64,000 nucleotides of DNA from Pseudomonas sp. B20(2017) (lineage in GTDB: Bacteria > Pseudomonadota > Gammaproteobacteria > Pseudomonadales > Pseudomonadaceae). Under the pieces are notes generated by a model. It had not been told where the DNA came from and did no database searches. It saw only the letters and a list, made by a program, of their open reading frames with translations. A program made the translations under genes and the position numbers. Where the stretch lies: positions 62,001-126,000 of the forward strand of contig NZ_NEJP01000004.1 of the NCBI RefSeq assembly GCF_002113125.1, given 5' to 3'. Positions 28,314 through 36,523 of the stretch are shown here, in pieces; position 1 is the first letter of the stretch; every line of letters begins with the position of its first letter.

Positions 28314-28912
28314 CGGACGCCCGCCCGACACCCGAAGAGCAAGTGCTCAAGCACGTGCGCGAACAGCACACCGCCGAACCGCCGGCGCATCTCGATGCGC
28401 TGATCCTCGACGCCGCCCGCCGTGAAACCTCGGCACCACGGCAGACTCTGTGGCAACGCTGGCTCAAGGCCTGCCAGCAACCGCGCTACCAGGTGGCTTT
28501 TGCCAGTCTGGTCGGCATCGCGCTGATGCTGTCGCTGGTGCAACGCGCGCCGGAACCCGTGGCTCAATACGATTTCGCCCCCGCCGCGAAACCGGCTGCG
28601 CCAGTGGCCCGCCAAGAGGCCCGATCATTGTCGGCGCCCACCGGCGCGCTTTCTGCGCCAGCTCCCGCGCCAATGGCGGAAATCGCCGCACCAATGCAGA
28701 GCGAGTCGATCAGCGCCGACACGGCGGACGAAGCCAAGGTCAGCAAGCGCGCCGCCGCGCCGGTCAACGGTCTCGACGAGCAACTGCGCGAAGTCCTGCG
28801 CCTGCGCGAGTCCGGCCAGTCGCAAGCGGCCGACAGCCTGTTCAACAACCTGCACAAGCGCTACCCGAACGTGAATCTCGACCTGCGACTGGAAAAAATC
28901 CGCAAGAACTGA
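28310..28912 (+). CDS. Probable membrane anti-sigma factor
   Basis: A 200-residue protein: a cytoplasmic N-terminal segment (1-55), one membrane helix (about 63-80, ASLVGIALMLSLV), an Ala/Pro-rich periplasmic linker and a C-terminal TPR-like helical end (DEQLREVLRLRESGQSQAADSLFNNL). The layout and ATGA overlap with the ECF sigma gene suggest a single-pass anti-sigma factor, but no clear anti-sigma zinc motif is seen. Confidence 0.7.
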   Translation: MTDARPTPEEQVLKHVREQHTAEPPAHLDALILDAARRETSAPRQTLWQRWLKACQQPRYQVAFASLVGIALMLSLVQRAPEPVAQYDFAPAAKPAAPVARQEARSLSAPTGALSAPAPAPMAEIAAPMQSESISADTADEAKVSKRAAAPVNGLDEQLREVLRLRESGQSQAADSLFNNLHKRYPNVNLDLRLEKIRKN

Positions 28913-28992
28913 CCGTATCAGCCATCCGCCATTTGGCATTGACCCGCAAAAACGCGCACTATCGGGTCATTGCCGATGCGCTGGAGGATGCC

Positions 28993-29202
28993 GTGGCCCA
29001 AAAAATCGACCGCATCGCCCAAATGCTCAACTGCCCGGTGAAGGGTGAGGAACTGCGGCGGGCAGTGACGGAGAGTCGCAAGGAGTTTCTTCTGGCCAAA
29101 CAGGCCGAAGGGGATCTGGAGGAAGACGTTCTCGATGATGACTTGATCGAGGACGAAGAAGACGATGATGAATATGACGAGTTTGACTGGACGACGGAGT
29201 GA
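28993..29202 (+). CDS. Small protein with highly acidic C-terminus
   Basis: A 69-residue ORF from GTG 28993, with GGAGG five bases upstream. The N-terminal half looks like a folded helical unit (IDRIAQMLNCPVKGEELRRAV), the tail is a run of Asp and Glu ending EFDWTTE. It is too short and low-complexity to identify. It ends just before a strong bidirectional terminator. Confidence 0.55.
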   Translation: MAQKIDRIAQMLNCPVKGEELRRAVTESRKEFLLAKQAEGDLEEDVLDDDLIEDEEDDDEYDEFDWTTE

Positions 29203-29222
29203 GTCGCCAGTCGGCAGGTACA

Positions 29223-29257
29223 AAAAAGCCCCGGACCATCACAGTCCGGGGCTTTTT
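29223..29257. terminator. Bidirectional rho-independent terminator
   Basis: A perfect 14-bp stem (AAAAAGCCCCGGAC with GTCCGGGGCTTTTT), 7-base loop. It can serve the small acidic gene on the plus strand and the tRNA on the minus strand. Confidence 0.9.
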
Positions 29258-29269
29258 CGTTTAAATCAA

Positions 29270-29346
29270 TGGCGCACCAGGCGGGATTCGAACCCACGAC
29301 CCCTGCCTTCGGAGGGCAGTACTCTATCCAGCTGAGCTACTGGTGC
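29270..29346 (-). tRNA. tRNA-Arg (anticodon CCG)
   Basis: Read on the minus strand: acceptor stem GCACCAG paired with CTGGTGC, encoded CCA, D-loop AGCTCAGCTGGATAGAG, anticodon arm CTGCC-CTCCGAA-GGCAG giving anticodon CCG, and T-arm GTGGGTTCGAATCCCGC. 77 nt. It reads codon CGG. Confidence 0.97.
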
Positions 29347-29544
29347 AGCGGGCGACATCATACCTAGGTCGGCTCGGGGCGTCCATGCCGGTTTTTGCCG
29401 GGTCATTGTCAGTGTTTGTGTCGGTGCAGGGCGCATTCCAAAAGGCTGTAACGTCCTGCAAAACGCTCTCGTGGCAGTTTGGCGCAGCTGTTCTATTGTT
29501 TTCCTGCGGCGGGTTCCTCGATCGTCTTATTCAGGGAGAAAAGC

Positions 29545-29772
29545 ATGAGCGTCGTCAATCCTCAAATCACCGACTCTGTCACCCAATCGACCGTGCAGGT
29601 CGTCGGTTCTGCACCGGCCACGGCCATTGCTACGCTGACTCAGGTCAGCAGTCATGCGGTCAGTCTGGCGTTGCAGAACGCGGTCAGTCATCAGCAGGCG
29701 CTGAACATCATCGGCAACGCCACCGTGGCGGCGGCCGTGCAGCAGATTCTGGCGGTGGGAGGGCGATCCTGA
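29545..29772 (+). CDS. RebB-family (R-body / killing trait) protein
   Basis: A 75-residue protein. The start MSVVNPQITDSVTQSTVQVVG and the Ala-rich amphipathic centre match the RebB family, whose members polymerise into R-bodies, rolled protein ribbons that unroll on pH change in Caedibacter. A purine-rich ribosome site (GGGAG) precedes the ATG. It is followed with 1-bp overlap by a related-looking gene, and a second RebB-like gene lies 580 bp on. Confidence 0.8.
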   Translation: MSVVNPQITDSVTQSTVQVVGSAPATAIATLTQVSSHAVSLALQNAVSHQQALNIIGNATVAAAVQQILAVGGRS

Positions 29773-30311
29773 TGGCCAGGGAAAAGGCGCAGACCGACGG
29801 TGCGCAACAGCCGGCCGTTGATCCGGCCGCCGCTGCGGCTTCATTGCTCGAATCACTCAACGAGCATCTGCTCCAGCAATCGTCTGAGGGCGTGGGTGCC
29901 GACGCCTTGAACCGACAGATCGTCGAAGCGGTGAACCTGCTCAACACTCAGTTGGCGGCCAATGCGCCCGCACTGGCGTCGCTGGGTTCGGAGCTGTTGA
30001 TTCGTCAGGCCAGCGGATTGGTGGCGCAGTCGGCGGCGAGCTACTTCGACGGTGTCACCAAGCTCGCTCTGGCTTCTCAAGGTGTGCTGCTGCGCAAGAT
30101 GACCGAGAGCATCATCAAGGATGACCTCGACGCCGCCACCGAAAGTGCGCTCGGCGCGTTGAATACCCATCTGCTGGTGGGCGGGGCCGCAGCGGTGGTC
30201 GCGGCGAGTGGGGTGCTGGACGCCGACGGAGTGGACCAGGCACTTGAGCGAATCAATCAGAGCATTGCCCAGTTCAGCGCCAGCCAGCCTGAGCGGTCGT
30301 CCGGCGCCTGA
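29772..30311 (+). CDS. Reb-cluster protein of unknown function
   Basis: A 179-residue Ala/Ser/Leu-rich protein between two RebB-like genes; ATG overlaps the upstream stop by one base. No enzyme motif. A central stretch (about 70-110, LIRQASGLVAQSAASYFDGV) resembles RebB helices in spacing, so it may be a longer structural or assembly component of the R-body. The function is not established. Confidence 0.65.
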   Translation: MAREKAQTDGAQQPAVDPAAAAASLLESLNEHLLQQSSEGVGADALNRQIVEAVNLLNTQLAANAPALASLGSELLIRQASGLVAQSAASYFDGVTKLALASQGVLLRKMTESIIKDDLDAATESALGALNTHLLVGGAAAVVAASGVLDADGVDQALERINQSIAQFSASQPERSSGA

Positions 30312-30354
30312 GCAATATTTGCAACACCCACTGTCCCTTGAAAGGAGTCGGAAC

Positions 30355-30672
30355 ATGGCAACCGTGAATGATCAGATTACCGATGCAGTCACCCAGACCA
30401 GCGTCAAGGTTGTGGCCGAAGCGCCGGCCATGGCGATGGGCAGCCTTTACCAGAGCCTGGCGCACTCGACCGGCATCCTGTTCGAGAACGCCGTCAGTGC
30501 CCAGCAGCAACAGAACACCTTGGCGCAAGCAGCGACCAATCAGGGCGTGATGCAGATTTACAGCGTTGATACCACAGCCGGCGCCGCGGCCACGGAGAAA
30601 GTCGCGCAGACGGGGGTGGCCGACAACCTGACCAGTCTGTTGACGGTGCTCAAATCGTTTCAGGATAAGTAG
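30355..30672 (+). CDS. RebB-family (R-body / killing trait) protein
   Basis: A 105-residue RebB-like protein. The N-terminus (VNDQITDAVTQTSVKVVAEAPAMAMGSLYQSLAHS) has the same T-D-x-V-T-Q pattern as the 75-residue protein upstream and as RebB in general. A good ribosome site (AAAGGAG) lies 8 bases before ATG 30355. With the two upstream genes it makes a three-gene R-body locus. No regulator of the reb type adjoins. Confidence 0.82.
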   Translation: MATVNDQITDAVTQTSVKVVAEAPAMAMGSLYQSLAHSTGILFENAVSAQQQQNTLAQAATNQGVMQIYSVDTTAGAAATEKVAQTGVADNLTSLLTVLKSFQDK

Positions 30673-30679
30673 TCGCTAT

Positions 30680-30719
30680 CCTCTGTTCCCTGCCGTTCGA
30701 CGGTGGCAGGGAACAGAGG
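30680..30719 (+). terminator. Strong hairpin after the reb cluster (no T-run)
   Basis: A perfect 15-bp stem (CCTCTGTTCCCTGCC with GGCAGGGAACAGAGG) around a 10-base loop, 7 bases after the RebB stop. No T-run follows, so it may stabilise the mRNA end rather than terminate. Confidence 0.6.
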
Positions 30720-30989
30720 CACTTGTACGTTGATCTGAAATGTTCAGCAATTGCGGCGTTTTTGTTCTTTTTTTCGAACGCCCTATTGTCCTTCAACCCC
30801 TTTGAACCTAGGATTCGTTTGAGATTTCAAACGCTCCTTATCCAGGTGCTGAGCCGCACACGTTTTGAGTCGTGCGCTATCTATATGCCAGCCCGGTAAA
30901 TGATTTCCCTGACGGCAGCCTTGCGAGGCGCCTTTCTACAATCATAATTTTGCTCCGCGCCTTGCGCGGTGCTGTTAAGGAAAGCCGAC
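30720..30989. other. Intergenic region upstream of gabD
   Basis: No gene found. It is less GC-rich than its surroundings. TACAAT at 30937-30942 could be a -10 for gabD but no matching -35 is seen. TAAGGA before ATG 30990 is the ribosome site. Confidence 0.4.
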
Positions 30990-32432
30990 ATGCAGCTTAA
31001 AGACACCCAGTTGTTCCGCCAGCAAGCCTTTATCGATGGCGCATGGGTCGACGCGGACAACGGTCAGACGATCAAGGTCAACAACCCGGCCACCGGCGAG
31101 ATTCTGGGCACCGTGCCAAAAATGGGCGCTGCCGAAACCCGTCGTGCCATCGAAGCCGCCGACAAGGCGCTGCCGGCCTGGCGTGCACTGACCGCCAAGG
31201 AGCGTGCAGGCAAGCTGCGTCGCTGGTTCGAACTGATGATCGAGAATCAGGACGACCTCGCTCGCCTGATGACCCTCGAGCAAGGCAAACCACTGGCTGA
31301 AGCCAAGGGCGAAATCGTTTACGCCGCTTCTTTCATCGAGTGGTTCGCCGAAGAAGCCAAGCGCATCTACGGCGACGTGATTCCGGGCCACCAGCCGGAC
31401 AAGCGCCTGATCGTGATCAAGCAGCCGATCGGCGTGACCGCTGCCATCACCCCGTGGAACTTCCCGGCGGCGATGATCACCCGTAAAGCAGGTCCTGCGC
31501 TGGCCGCCGGTTGCACCATGGTGCTCAAGCCTGCTTCGCAAACCCCGTTCTCCGCCTTCGCCCTGGCCGAACTGGCCCAGCGCGCCGGCATTCCCAAAGG
31601 TGTGTTCAGCGTGGTGTCCGGCAGCGCCGGCGATATCGGCAGCGAGCTGACCAGCAACCCGATTGTGCGCAAACTGTCCTTCACCGGCTCGACCGAAATC
31701 GGTCGTCAGCTGATGTCGGAATGCGCCAAGGACATCAAGAAAGTCTCCCTGGAACTGGGCGGTAACGCGCCGTTCATCGTGTTCGACGACGCGGACCTGG
31801 ATAAGGCCGTCGAAGGCGCGATCATTTCCAAGTACCGCAACAACGGCCAGACCTGCGTCTGCGCCAACCGTCTGTACATTCAGGATTCGGTCTACGACGC
31901 GTTCGCCGAGAAGCTGAAAGTGGCGGTCGCCAAGCTGAAGATCGGCAATGGTCTTGAAGAGGGCACCACCACTGGCCCGCTGATCGACGAGAAAGCCGTG
32001 GCCAAGGTGCAAGAGCACATCGCTGACGCGGTGAGCAAAGGCGCAACCGTTCTGGCCGGTGGCAAGCCGATGGAAGGCAACTTCTTCGAGCCGACCATCC
32101 TGACCAACGTGCCGAAAGACGCAGCTGTCGCCAAGGAAGAAACCTTCGGTCCGCTGGCGCCACTGTTCCGCTTCAAAGATGAAGCCGACGTGATCGCGAT
32201 GTCGAACGATACCGAGTTCGGTCTGGCCTCGTACTTCTACGCTCGCGACCTGGGCCGTGTGTTCCGTGTGGCTGAAGCCCTGGAATACGGCATGGTCGGC
32301 GTCAACACCGGGCTGATCTCCAACGAAGTCGCGCCGTTCGGCGGCATCAAGGCCTCGGGCCTGGGCCGTGAAGGCTCCAAGTACGGCATCGAGGATTACC
32401 TGGAAATCAAATACCTCTGCCTGGGCATCTAA
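30990..32432 (+). CDS. gabD: Succinate-semialdehyde dehydrogenase (NADP+)
   Basis: A 480-residue aldehyde dehydrogenase oxidising succinate semialdehyde to succinate. It shows the catalytic Glu in LELGGNAPF, the catalytic Cys in GQTCVCANR, the cofactor loop FTGSTEIGRQ and the GabD-type C-terminus (YLEIKYLCLGI). ATG 30990 gives the usual length. It is followed by gabT, the preceding step of GABA breakdown, with a hairpin in the 186-bp gap. Confidence 0.95.
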   Translation: MQLKDTQLFRQQAFIDGAWVDADNGQTIKVNNPATGEILGTVPKMGAAETRRAIEAADKALPAWRALTAKERAGKLRRWFELMIENQDDLARLMTLEQGKPLAEAKGEIVYAASFIEWFAEEAKRIYGDVIPGHQPDKRLIVIKQPIGVTAAITPWNFPAAMITRKAGPALAAGCTMVLKPASQTPFSAFALAELAQRAGIPKGVFSVVSGSAGDIGSELTSNPIVRKLSFTGSTEIGRQLMSECAKDIKKVSLELGGNAPFIVFDDADLDKAVEGAIISKYRNNGQTCVCANRLYIQDSVYDAFAEKLKVAVAKLKIGNGLEEGTTTGPLIDEKAVAKVQEHIADAVSKGATVLAGGKPMEGNFFEPTILTNVPKDAAVAKEETFGPLAPLFRFKDEADVIAMSNDTEFGLASYFYARDLGRVFRVAEALEYGMVGVNTGLISNEVAPFGGIKASGLGREGSKYGIEDYLEIKYLCLGI

Positions 32433-32455
32433 GCCTCGGTAGAAGATCGCTGTAA

Positions 32456-32489
32456 ACGCAAAGGGCACGAGAGCGCTGTCCCTTTGCGT
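32456..32489 (+). terminator. Hairpin between gabD and gabT
   Basis: ACGCAAAGGG pairs with CCCTTTGCGT (10 bp) around a 14-base loop. The following bases (CGTTTC) are only weakly T-rich. It may cause partial termination or processing between the two genes. Confidence 0.55.
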
Positions 32490-32618
32490 CGTTTCAAACC
32501 GGAATTTTCTCTGCGGCCGGGAACGCCGTGGCAGTCGATCATCGCATGCTGCCACCGCCGATTCCTCCCGCTTTATCCTTGAACCACGCCGCCCGATGAG
32601 CGGCGAATGAGGACTGTA

Positions 32619-33896
32619 ATGAGCAAGACTAACGCTGACTTGATGGCCCGCCGTACCGCTGCTGTTCCACGTGGTGTTGGCCAGATTCACCCGATCTTCG
32701 CCGAGTCCGCGAAGAACGCGACCGTGACCGACGTTGAAGGTCGCGAGTTCATCGACTTCGCCGGCGGTATCGCCGTACTGAACACCGGCCACGTGCACCC
32801 GAAAATCATCGCCGCCGTGACCGAGCAGCTGAACAAGCTGACCCACACCTGCTTCCAGGTACTGGCCTATGAGCCGTACGTCGAGCTGTGCGAGAAAATC
32901 AACGCTCGCGTACCGGGCGACTTCGCCAAGAAAACCCTGCTGGTGACCACCGGTTCCGAAGCCGTTGAAAACGCCGTGAAAATCGCTCGTGCCGCCACTG
33001 GCCGCGCTGGCGTGATCGCCTTCACCGGCGCTTACCACGGTCGCACCATGATGACCCTGGGCCTGACCGGTAAAGTCGTGCCTTACTCGGCCGGCATGGG
33101 CCTGATGCCAGGCGGCATCTTCCGCGCGCTGTACCCGAACGAACTGCACGGCGTGAGCATCGACGACTCGATCGCTTCCATCGAACGCATCTTCAAGAAC
33201 GACGCCGAGCCGAAAGACATCGCCGCGATCATCATCGAGCCTGTACAGGGTGAAGGTGGTTTCTACGTCGCGCCGAAAGAGTTCATGAAGCGTCTGCGTG
33301 CCCTGTGCGACCAGCACGGCATCCTGCTGATCGCTGACGAAGTGCAGACCGGTGCTGGCCGTACCGGCACTTTCTTCGCCATGGAACAGATGGGCGTCGC
33401 TGCCGACCTGACCACTTTCGCCAAATCCATCGCTGGCGGCTTCCCGCTGGCCGGTGTGTGCGGCAAGGCCGAATACATGGACGCCATCGCTCCAGGCGGC
33501 CTGGGCGGCACCTACGCCGGTAGCCCGATCGCTTGCGCCGCGGCCCTGGCCGTGATGGAAGTGTTCGAAGAAGAAAAACTGCTGGACCGCTGCAAGGCTG
33601 TCGGCGAGCGTCTGGTCACTGGCCTGAAAGCCATCCAGGCCAAGTATCCGGTGATCGGCGAAGTCCGTGCCCTGGGCGCAATGATCGCAGTCGAGTTGTT
33701 CGAAAACGGCGACAGCCACAAGCCAAACCCGACCGCCGTCGCGGCTGTCGTGGCCAAGGCGCGTGACAAGGGCCTGATCCTGCTGTCCTGCGGCACCTAC
33801 GGCAACGTTCTGCGCGTCCTGGTACCGCTGACCTCGCCGGACGAGCAACTGGACAAAGGCCTGGCGATCATCGAAGAGTGCTTCTCGGAGCTGTAA
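32619..33896 (+). CDS. gabT: 4-aminobutyrate aminotransferase
   Basis: A 425-residue class III PLP aminotransferase converting GABA and 2-oxoglutarate to succinate semialdehyde and glutamate. Seen: TGSEAVENAVKIAR, AYHGRTMMTLGLTGK, IIIEPVQGEGGF, LIADEVQTGAGRTG and the PLP Lys in FAKSIAGGFPLAGV. ATG 32619 has GAGGA upstream. It pairs with gabD to feed GABA into the TCA cycle; a strong terminator follows. Confidence 0.95.
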   Translation: MSKTNADLMARRTAAVPRGVGQIHPIFAESAKNATVTDVEGREFIDFAGGIAVLNTGHVHPKIIAAVTEQLNKLTHTCFQVLAYEPYVELCEKINARVPGDFAKKTLLVTTGSEAVENAVKIARAATGRAGVIAFTGAYHGRTMMTLGLTGKVVPYSAGMGLMPGGIFRALYPNELHGVSIDDSIASIERIFKNDAEPKDIAAIIIEPVQGEGGFYVAPKEFMKRLRALCDQHGILLIADEVQTGAGRTGTFFAMEQMGVAADLTTFAKSIAGGFPLAGVCGKAEYMDAIAPGGLGGTYAGSPIACAAALAVMEVFEEEKLLDRCKAVGERLVTGLKAIQAKYPVIGEVRALGAMIAVELFENGDSHKPNPTAVAAVVAKARDKGLILLSCGTYGNVLRVLVPLTSPDEQLDKGLAIIEECFSEL

Positions 33897-33923
33897 TCCG
33901 TAGCACCGTGTGATCGGATCGAC

Positions 33924-33949
33924 AAAAAACCCGCTTCGGCGGGTTTTTT
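33924..33949 (+). terminator. Rho-independent terminator of gabT
   Basis: An 11-bp stem (AAAAAACCCGC with GCGGGTTTTTT) with TTCG loop, 28 bases after the gabT stop. Confidence 0.92.
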
Positions 33950-34037
33950 CGTGCCTGGAGAAACACCTGCGCGGTTTTCAGGTTGTACCGAAACGCCAGC
34001 ATTGGCTAAGGTTCAAGCATTGCAAGGGAGGGCGAGC

Positions 34038-35249
34038 ATGACTGCCGTCGAATTACCCGCTGTACCCCGAGTGCTGATTGCCGAGGCCGACCCGTGGTCT
34101 CGTGACCTGCTCAAACAAGTGTTGCTGAATGTGCGCTGCGATGCGCGGCTGGATCTGTGCGCCGATGGCCAGGAGGCAATGACGCTGCTCAGCGAAGTCC
34201 CCTATGACCTGGCGATCGTCGATTGGGAGTTGCCCGGTGTCGATGGCTTGAGCGTGTTGCGCAGTGTCCGTCAGCGCAAACGCAATCCGCCGCTGCCGTT
34301 CATTCTGATGAGCAGTCGCAACGACAGCGCCAGCGTGCGCGAAGCCTTGCCGCTGGCGCCGACCGCCTACCTGGCCAAACCCCTGAACATGGAAAGCCTG
34401 ACCGAGCGTTTGCAGGGACTGCTGCTCAATGCTGGCGAAGAAGTGTTCTGCGAAGTGCCCGCATTGGCGCCAGGTATGACCTTGTCTGTGTTCCTCGAAC
34501 GACGCCGCGAGCAGGCCGATGGTGCGCCGCTGATGACCGACGTGCAGGTGGCGGTCAAACGCAGCCTCAATCCCAATGGGCTGGATCTGAAGCTGCTGGA
34601 AGAGGAAATCCGCACCGATCCGCAGATCACCGCCGTGTTGATTGCTGCCGCCAACAGCGCCGCGCAGCACCATGGTGCGCCGGTGCAGACGCTGGCGCAG
34701 GCGTTGCATCGTTTGGGCACCGGGCAGAGCATGAACCTGATTCTTGGCCTGGCACTCAAGCGCAGCGCCCGACTCAGCGACCCGTGCCTGGCCGATTACG
34801 CCGAGCGCTATTGGGGCCTGTCGCTGCACACCGCCGAGTACGCCCGCACGCTGGCGCGGCTGCTCGATCTGGATCAGGAGCGCTGCTATTGCGCCGGGAT
34901 GCTCCATCGCCTTGGCGATCTGGCGTTACTGCGTTGTCTGCAGGAATGGAAGCAGGCCGGCGGCGAGCTGGATGAACTGGAGGAAGTCGGCGATGCGCTG
35001 GCGGAATTCGGTGCGGCATATGGTTCAGCGTTGCGCACCCGTTGGCGCTTGCCGCTGGAGTTGCGCGAGCTGATTGCCTCGGTCTACCAGCTCGGTGGCG
35101 GGGTGTATTCCCGCGAAGCGCTGGTGATGAACATGGCGGCGCAGATGGCGAGGTTGACCGAGCATGAAGGCGTCGAGGAACTGGCCAAGAGCCGCACGGC
35201 GCGTTTGCTCAAGATCGGCTTGCCGGAGCTGATGCGGATGCGTAAATAA
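34038..35249 (+). CDS. Response regulator with HDOD output domain
   Basis: A 403-residue protein: receiver domain at about 10-130 (VLIAEADPWSRD, phospho-Asp in DLAIVDWELPG, Lys in TAYLAKPL), then an HDOD domain (about 180-370; IRTDPQITAVLIAAANSA, CYCAGMLHRLGDLALL). HDOD proteins are HD-like signalling scaffolds without clear catalysis. No sensor kinase is adjacent. ATG 34038 has GGGAGGG upstream and removes a non-conserved leader. Confidence 0.88.
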   Translation: MTAVELPAVPRVLIAEADPWSRDLLKQVLLNVRCDARLDLCADGQEAMTLLSEVPYDLAIVDWELPGVDGLSVLRSVRQRKRNPPLPFILMSSRNDSASVREALPLAPTAYLAKPLNMESLTERLQGLLLNAGEEVFCEVPALAPGMTLSVFLERRREQADGAPLMTDVQVAVKRSLNPNGLDLKLLEEEIRTDPQITAVLIAAANSAAQHHGAPVQTLAQALHRLGTGQSMNLILGLALKRSARLSDPCLADYAERYWGLSLHTAEYARTLARLLDLDQERCYCAGMLHRLGDLALLRCLQEWKQAGGELDELEEVGDALAEFGAAYGSALRTRWRLPLELRELIASVYQLGGGVYSREALVMNMAAQMARLTEHEGVEELAKSRTARLLKIGLPELMRMRK

Positions 35250-35269
35250 CCGCGCGCACTACGAATCCC

Positions 35270-35358
35270 TGTGGGAGCGAGCTTGCTCGCGAAAGCGGTA
35301 TGCCAGTCAGCGCTATGTTGACTGACAAGACGCCTTCGCGAGCAAGCTCGCTCCCACA
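35270..35358. repeat. REPIN
   Basis: Inverted REP arms GTGGGAGCGAGCTTGCTCGC and its complement around a 44-base spacer, between the convergent HDOD and GGDEF genes. Confidence 0.9.
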
Positions 35359-35387
35359 GTAGTCTTGTGTTGGGCTGAGGTCTTGAA

Positions 35388-36377
35388 TCAGGCGGAAATG
35401 ATCCGGTTCTTGCCCTGCCGTTTGGCCTCGTACATCGCTGCGTCCGCGCGGGCGAACAGGGTGTCGAGGCTTTCGTCTTCCGCGGTGAGGCTGGTCAGGC
35501 CCTGGCTGACGGTGATGCCGAACGTCTGATCGGCGTGATTGAAGCTCAGCCGCTGGATTTCCCGTTGCAGCCGTTCGGCCACCTGCATTGCCATGTCCGG
35601 CGCACAACCCGGGAAAACCGCAGCAAACTCCTCACCACCAATCCTCCCGAACAGGTCGCCCCGGCGTAACGAGGCACGACCGCATTCGGCGATCCGTTGC
35701 AGCACGTTGTCGCCTTCGGGGTGGCCGTAGGTGTCGTTGATCACCTTGAAGTCATCGATGTCCAGTAGCAGGAACGCCAGTGGCGCGCCTTGCAGGCGGG
35801 CGTCTTCGAATTCACGGTGAGCGCATTCGAAGAAGTGTCGGCGATTGCTGCTCTGGGTCAGCACGTCGGTGGTGGCCAGGCGTTGCAGCTCGGTTTCCAT
35901 CTGCTTCTTGTCAGTAATGTCTTCGGCGATGCCGACGATGATCACCGGTTGCCCCGGTTCGTCCTGACGGTTGATGAAGCACTTGTCACTGATCCAGCGC
36001 ACCTGGCCGTCGGCGGCGATGATCCGGTATTCGCGGTCTTCCACGGCGCCTTTGTGCAGCACTTCGGCGAGGCTGCGTTCGGCGTATTCCAGATCGTCCG
36101 GGTAGATGCTGTCGCGCCACTGGTTGTAGTCGGCCAGCAGCAGGGCGGCGGAGCGGCCGAAAATCCGTTCATAGGCGGGGCTGACGTACAGCACCTGACG
36201 GGTTTCCCAGTTGAAGGCCCAAAGCACGGCGTTGACGCTGACCAGCAGCGAACTGAACAGCTGCTCGCGTTCGCTGAGCCGGGCGACTTCGCCCTGGGCG
36301 TGCATCAATGCCATCAGGGTTTGCGCGGCCTCGGGCCACTGGGGAGGGGATGAGTCTTTTTGATTGTTGTTGACCAT
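35388..36377 (-). CDS. PAS-GGDEF diguanylate cyclase
   Basis: A 329-residue protein: a PAS/PAC sensor (about 45-165; ALWAFNWETRQVLYVSPAYERIFG, then the PAC-type YRIIAADGQVRW) and a GGDEF domain (about 170-329) with an active-type GGEEF and an RRGD inhibitory c-di-GMP site five residues before it. No membrane segment, so it is cytoplasmic. It would make c-di-GMP in response to an unknown ligand. ATG 36377 is preferred to the TTG at 36392. Confidence 0.9.
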   Translation of the reverse strand: MVNNNQKDSSPPQWPEAAQTLMALMHAQGEVARLSEREQLFSSLLVSVNAVLWAFNWETRQVLYVSPAYERIFGRSAALLLADYNQWRDSIYPDDLEYAERSLAEVLHKGAVEDREYRIIAADGQVRWISDKCFINRQDEPGQPVIIVGIAEDITDKKQMETELQRLATTDVLTQSSNRRHFFECAHREFEDARLQGAPLAFLLLDIDDFKVINDTYGHPEGDNVLQRIAECGRASLRRGDLFGRIGGEEFAAVFPGCAPDMAMQVAERLQREIQRLSFNHADQTFGITVSQGLTSLTAEDESLDTLFARADAAMYEAKRQGKNRIISA

Positions 36378-36523
36378 CGACACGAATCTCAAAAGGCGTG
36401 CCGATCAGTCGACAACGGCCACGGGAAAACCCGCCGGGGGTGGCGAAGTGTCTTTGAGATAGGGGATCGAGGGTGAAGTTCCGAAGGGTGCGCCCGGGAA
36501 CCGGGCGCACCGATCAACGGCAC

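Noticed and set aside
29270..30672. tRNA-Arg with the reb cluster as an integrated island
   Set aside because: No integrase and no repeated tRNA 3' end were seen; the reb genes lie on the 5' side of the tRNA.
30975..33848. 957-residue open frame on the minus strand opposite gabD-gabT
   Set aside because: It spans two well-recognised genes and an intergenic gap; long antisense frames are common in GC-rich third-position-biased DNA, and its translation has no domain.
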